From positions 12,842,501 to 12,906,500 of the forward strand of contig OY720097.1 in NCBI GenBank assembly GCA_963082875.1: 64,000 nucleotides of DNA, written 5' to 3'. Positions 60,768 through 64,000 of the stretch are shown piece after piece; positions within the stretch are counted from its first letter, which is position 1, and each line of letters starts with the position of its first letter. This stretch comes from Corella eumyota (Eukaryota; Chordata; Ascidiacea; Phlebobranchia; Corellidae). The translations under genes and the position numbers were made by a program. The notes below the pieces were generated by a model. It was not told the DNA's origin, ran no database searches, and saw nothing but the letters and a program-made list of their open reading frames with translations.

Positions 60768-63700
60768 TTAAAGACTTTCGTCACTTTCTTGTATAATTTC
60801 AGGTTCAGCTTCACCCATCAAATCATTCATAAAGTCAAATGTGCTATTGGTGTCATCTAAAAAAAAAAAAAATTAAAAAAATTAACCAGATAATTTTAAC
60901 TTTTTAGAAATTTAACAAATTTTCTTTATTTTTGACACTAACTTACCCTGGTTTCTTGTTGTGGTCTGTTCACGGAATTGTCCACTTTCAAAAAACTCGT
61001 CATTTACTTTTTGTTTATCAATTGCTTCTTTTATGTGGTTGTTTATACCTTTCGGATCAAGGTCTAAAGCCCACGAAAAGTTCATCATCGCTAAATGACT
61101 TTCTCCCATTGCTTTATATATCTAAAAAAATCAGTTTTAATTTTTAACATCAAACCAAAAAACACAAAAAAATATAAACCTCAAATAACTTAGAATTTAA
61201 GGTAATAAAAGGTAAATATTGAACACTCACACAGTGTAAATAAAAAATAAGCCTTAACCCTAACAGAAGAACCATTTTATTAGCTGCAATAAAAAAAATA
61301 ACAACCTAACTATAACATGGATATACACACTACTACCTCTCCAATTAAAAAGTACACTACACTTTCTCTTGGAATAATTTGTTTCAATTCCATAAGCTCA
61401 GCGAGAGCTTCTCCGTATCTTTCTGTTGCAAATAAAATTGAAGCCTTGTGAAATTTGCATAACGCGTTGAGAGGTTCAAGTTGTAAAGCGTTGGCAAGGG
61501 TAGTTAGTGCAGTGGCGGATCTTTTCTGTGCATGTTGTACAATACCTGATAACAAAAGAATTGCTTTACATTGATGGACCTTTATCAGAATTTGATAATT
61601 GATATCTTAACTTTGTACCAGGGTTGCTATTTTCTAAGTTAAGTTTATATATATAATTTTAGTTTGTTATAAAAAGGCTAAGTAATTTTTAGAACTTTTT
61701 TATAGTCCTGTTAAGGTAGGAAAGGGGGGGGGATTTTACCTAAATGACACATTAGAACTGGACTTTTACGATTTACAGCCAAAGCTTTTTTAAAATGAAC
61801 TTCAGCCAGTGCGAAGTTTTCTTGCTTATAATAAATTGAACCAATTCCATACCTACATAAAAAAGAACAATTTAAATTAATAGCCTATTATAAAAAAAAA
61901 TAATTTGTAAAATAAATAAAGGAATGACAAATTGGAAGCGTGAAACATTCTACAAAAAATCTAAAAATTAAATATTCCTATACATTTCTAGCCTTCAAAA
62001 AATTGTAGCAAAATTACAATTTTGAAATTCATGAGTTAATTATACAAGTCTTACCAAGCATTGTAATGCCTAGAATCACAGTGAATTGCTTTTCTAAAGC
62101 AAGCCAGTGCTCTCTCACTATCATCATTATAAGCATACTCGTGGCCGAGTAGGGTATGTGCATAAGCATACTTGGGAGCTAGTTGTACCGAGCGAGTAAA
62201 AAATTTGACTGCGCTGTCATATTCTCTGCGCAGGGAAAAACAGTTGCCGACACAACACCAAGTCTGTAAGAAAAATCAATTTTTGTTCTATTTTGTCATG
62301 TCCAAGTAAGTAAATTAAAAACAGAACCTTTAAAACACAAGGTACATAAAGTGCATTACATTAAAATATGTTTTTTGAATTATAAAAAATTATAAAAAAA
62401 AAAGAATTATAAAAAAATTTATGTCCTTATTTTTTTTAAATTTGTAATAATTTAGTTACTTGTATTTGATTTTATAACAACATAGCTTTAAAGTTGCAAA
62501 CTTTTTGCTATTTTAAATTTGTTTACCTCTGGCGACAAAGAGTCCAGTTGGATTAAATCATGGGCTAGAGTTGACAAACAAACTTTGTCTCTTAAATGCC
62601 ACAATGTTGTGCTATAAAGTGCAAGTCCTGATACATGATGAGAATGATTCAAACGTAAATCTGAGAACACTTTGGCTGCCTAGAGAAGGTTTTAATGATA
62701 TAATTTAATTAAGTATATCAGGATTTTATTAAACTTGTTACAAAAACAAGGTCTTTAAAAGGATTATGATAATAACTTAATTTACATGATTTTGAAATTG
62801 GTATAAATGGCTTATTGCATAGGTAGGACCAATGTTATTAAAAGTTTTTATTACTCCTATATTTTAACATTAAGTTCAAATTAAAATTCAAATATTGCTC
62901 AAAAAATTGCGAACATACTTTTTTATACTCTGTCATCTCGAAATATGATCTAGCAAGAACATTTAACGCCCAACAAGTATCACGCTGGTGAGGTGGTAAG
63001 TCTTCTATACAGGAAACAGCTTTCCTGCATTCAAACTGACATAATGCAACCAAAGCCTTGCCCATGTCTTGTAGTAACACTATTAAACCAACTAAAAACA
63101 AGAATTTTTGTTGATCAATTCTGTTGTTTTTAATATCCTTACAATATTTAAAGTAAAAAAAATATTAAAGTGTTATATTAGAGAGTTTTGCAATTTTGTA
63201 AGTGATGTATATAGCACGTTAGAATGGTTGACAATGAATCATAAAATGCCCTTAGAACCTTTAAAAAATGTCTGTGGTACTTACAATTTAATTTTCAAAA
63301 ATACTGGAAAATGATTAACATAAAAAACCAGGTTACTATATTTTTGTGTGACGTAGAAAATACTAAGTAGCGCAGTGAATGTATACACGCTAGTACTTTC
63401 TATGTCATCAAAAACAGGGCTTTTTTTAATTAATTTTAATTTTTTTTTTAAAGTTGTAAAACTTAAAAAGTAGGTGAAATTATTTAAAGTTAAAATCATT
63501 TTCGTGTTCAGTGACACCAACTGTATTAATTTTTGAGTATAAAAATCGCTAATATATTGACTTTAAGTTGGTATATGAATTAATTAATAGTAAAAAAAGT
63601 TTTAGTAATATTAATTAAATTTTTTTATTAACATCAAAACGTGCTTCTTTTTCGATATGGAATTGTTTTTTCAAGTACCAGAAATAACAGGATATGTAAT

Positions 63701-63947
63701 GACTAAGACTAAAACAATCCACAATAATACTTGGTTATATTGTAATGCATATGAAAATATATGTAAAAAAACTAATGTAGTAAATTTCAAAGCAACAAAC
63801 TTAAAATCTTACCGACAGCAGCTTTTTGTGCAGTCATAAGTTGTGAGGTTGGTGGATTAACATTTGAAATTAATTTTGACTTCTCGCAAGATGAATCAAT
63901 TACTTTCATTTCATCAGATAAATCTCTTATTAACATCTCATTTGCAA
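60768..63947 (-). CDS. CDC27: CDC27/APC3, TPR subunit of the anaphase-promoting complex (C-terminal half)
   Basis: Eight exons in view (gene order): 63813-63947, 62919-63091, 62527-62679, 62055-62263, 61740-61852, 61337-61545, 60947-61121, 60768-60856. They give about 418 residues up to the TAA at 60768. The gene continues beyond the right edge. CDC27 is a TPR scaffold of the APC/C ubiquitin ligase that binds CDC20/CDH1 and APC10 IR tails and drives mitotic exit. Matching segments in order are GLIVLLQDMGKALVALCQF, LYSTTLWHLRD, TWCCVGNCFSLRREYDSAVK, AYAHTLLGHEYAYNDDSERA, ACFRKAIHCDSRHYNAWYG, YYKQENFALAEVHFKKALAV, LCKFHKASILFATERYGEAL, and LAMMNFSWALDLDPKGINN. These cover the whole C-terminal TPR superhelix. 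The acidic tail is shorter than in human and ends ESDESL. It is intact in what is visible. Confidence 0.94.
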
Positions 63948-64000
63948 CTAAAAAAAATTAATTCATTTTACTACTTACAATTTATACAAATGATAATTGA

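Overview
The window looks like nuclear DNA of a tunicate, most likely a Ciona species. This is inferred from the AT-rich, compact genes with many short GT-AG introns, the animal-specific families (HMMR, LRRC51, NEPRO, CDC27, a forkhead factor), and candidate trans-splice acceptors a few bases before start codons. No species assignment can be proven from the sequence alone.

Layout. 1.3-4.3 kb (+): a 13-exon divergent forkhead gene of the FoxN1/4-FoxR type. 4.5-4.9 kb (-): an intronless protein with an RIIa/DPY-30-like docking segment. 6.5-18.1 kb (+): a large, mostly disordered protein with a myozenin/synaptopodin-like N-terminal motif, plus a second promoter at 17.2 kb for a 150-residue isoform sharing the last exon. 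18.1-36.1 kb: a gene-poor repeat desert. It holds a GC-rich hairpin block, an AT-rich 127-bp repeat with higher-order copies and palindromic modules, a tRNA-like SINE head, a 12-copy 310-bp satellite with TCACGTGA in each copy, and a near-identical 2,207-bp tandem duplication carrying a possible structured RNA. 36.5-41.8 kb (-): mitochondrial glutamate dehydrogenase, 16 exons. 43.3-44.3 kb (+): LRRC51. 44.8-58.7 kb (-): HMMR/RHAMM, 20 exons. 58.9-59.9 kb (-): NEPRO. 60.8-63.9 kb (-): the C-terminal half of CDC27/APC3, running off the right edge. CDC27, NEPRO and HMMR are co-oriented; only about 165 bp separate NEPRO from HMMR, as in a tunicate operon.

The main discovery candidate lies inside HMMR intron 11 (about 8.8 kb), on the opposite strand. 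Two tandem paralogous genes (48.4-51.3 and 51.9-55.8 kb) encode proteins of 498 and 577 residues, each apparently with two copies of an AID/APOBEC-type cytidine deaminase fold. The secondary-structure order and several local motifs match AID, but the zinc and catalytic residues are replaced differently in each gene. They look like intact, spliced, catalytically dead deaminase-fold proteins. I do not recall a described tunicate family of this kind.

Exon coordinates were read by hand from splice signals and frame continuity. All complete gene models sum to a multiple of three.
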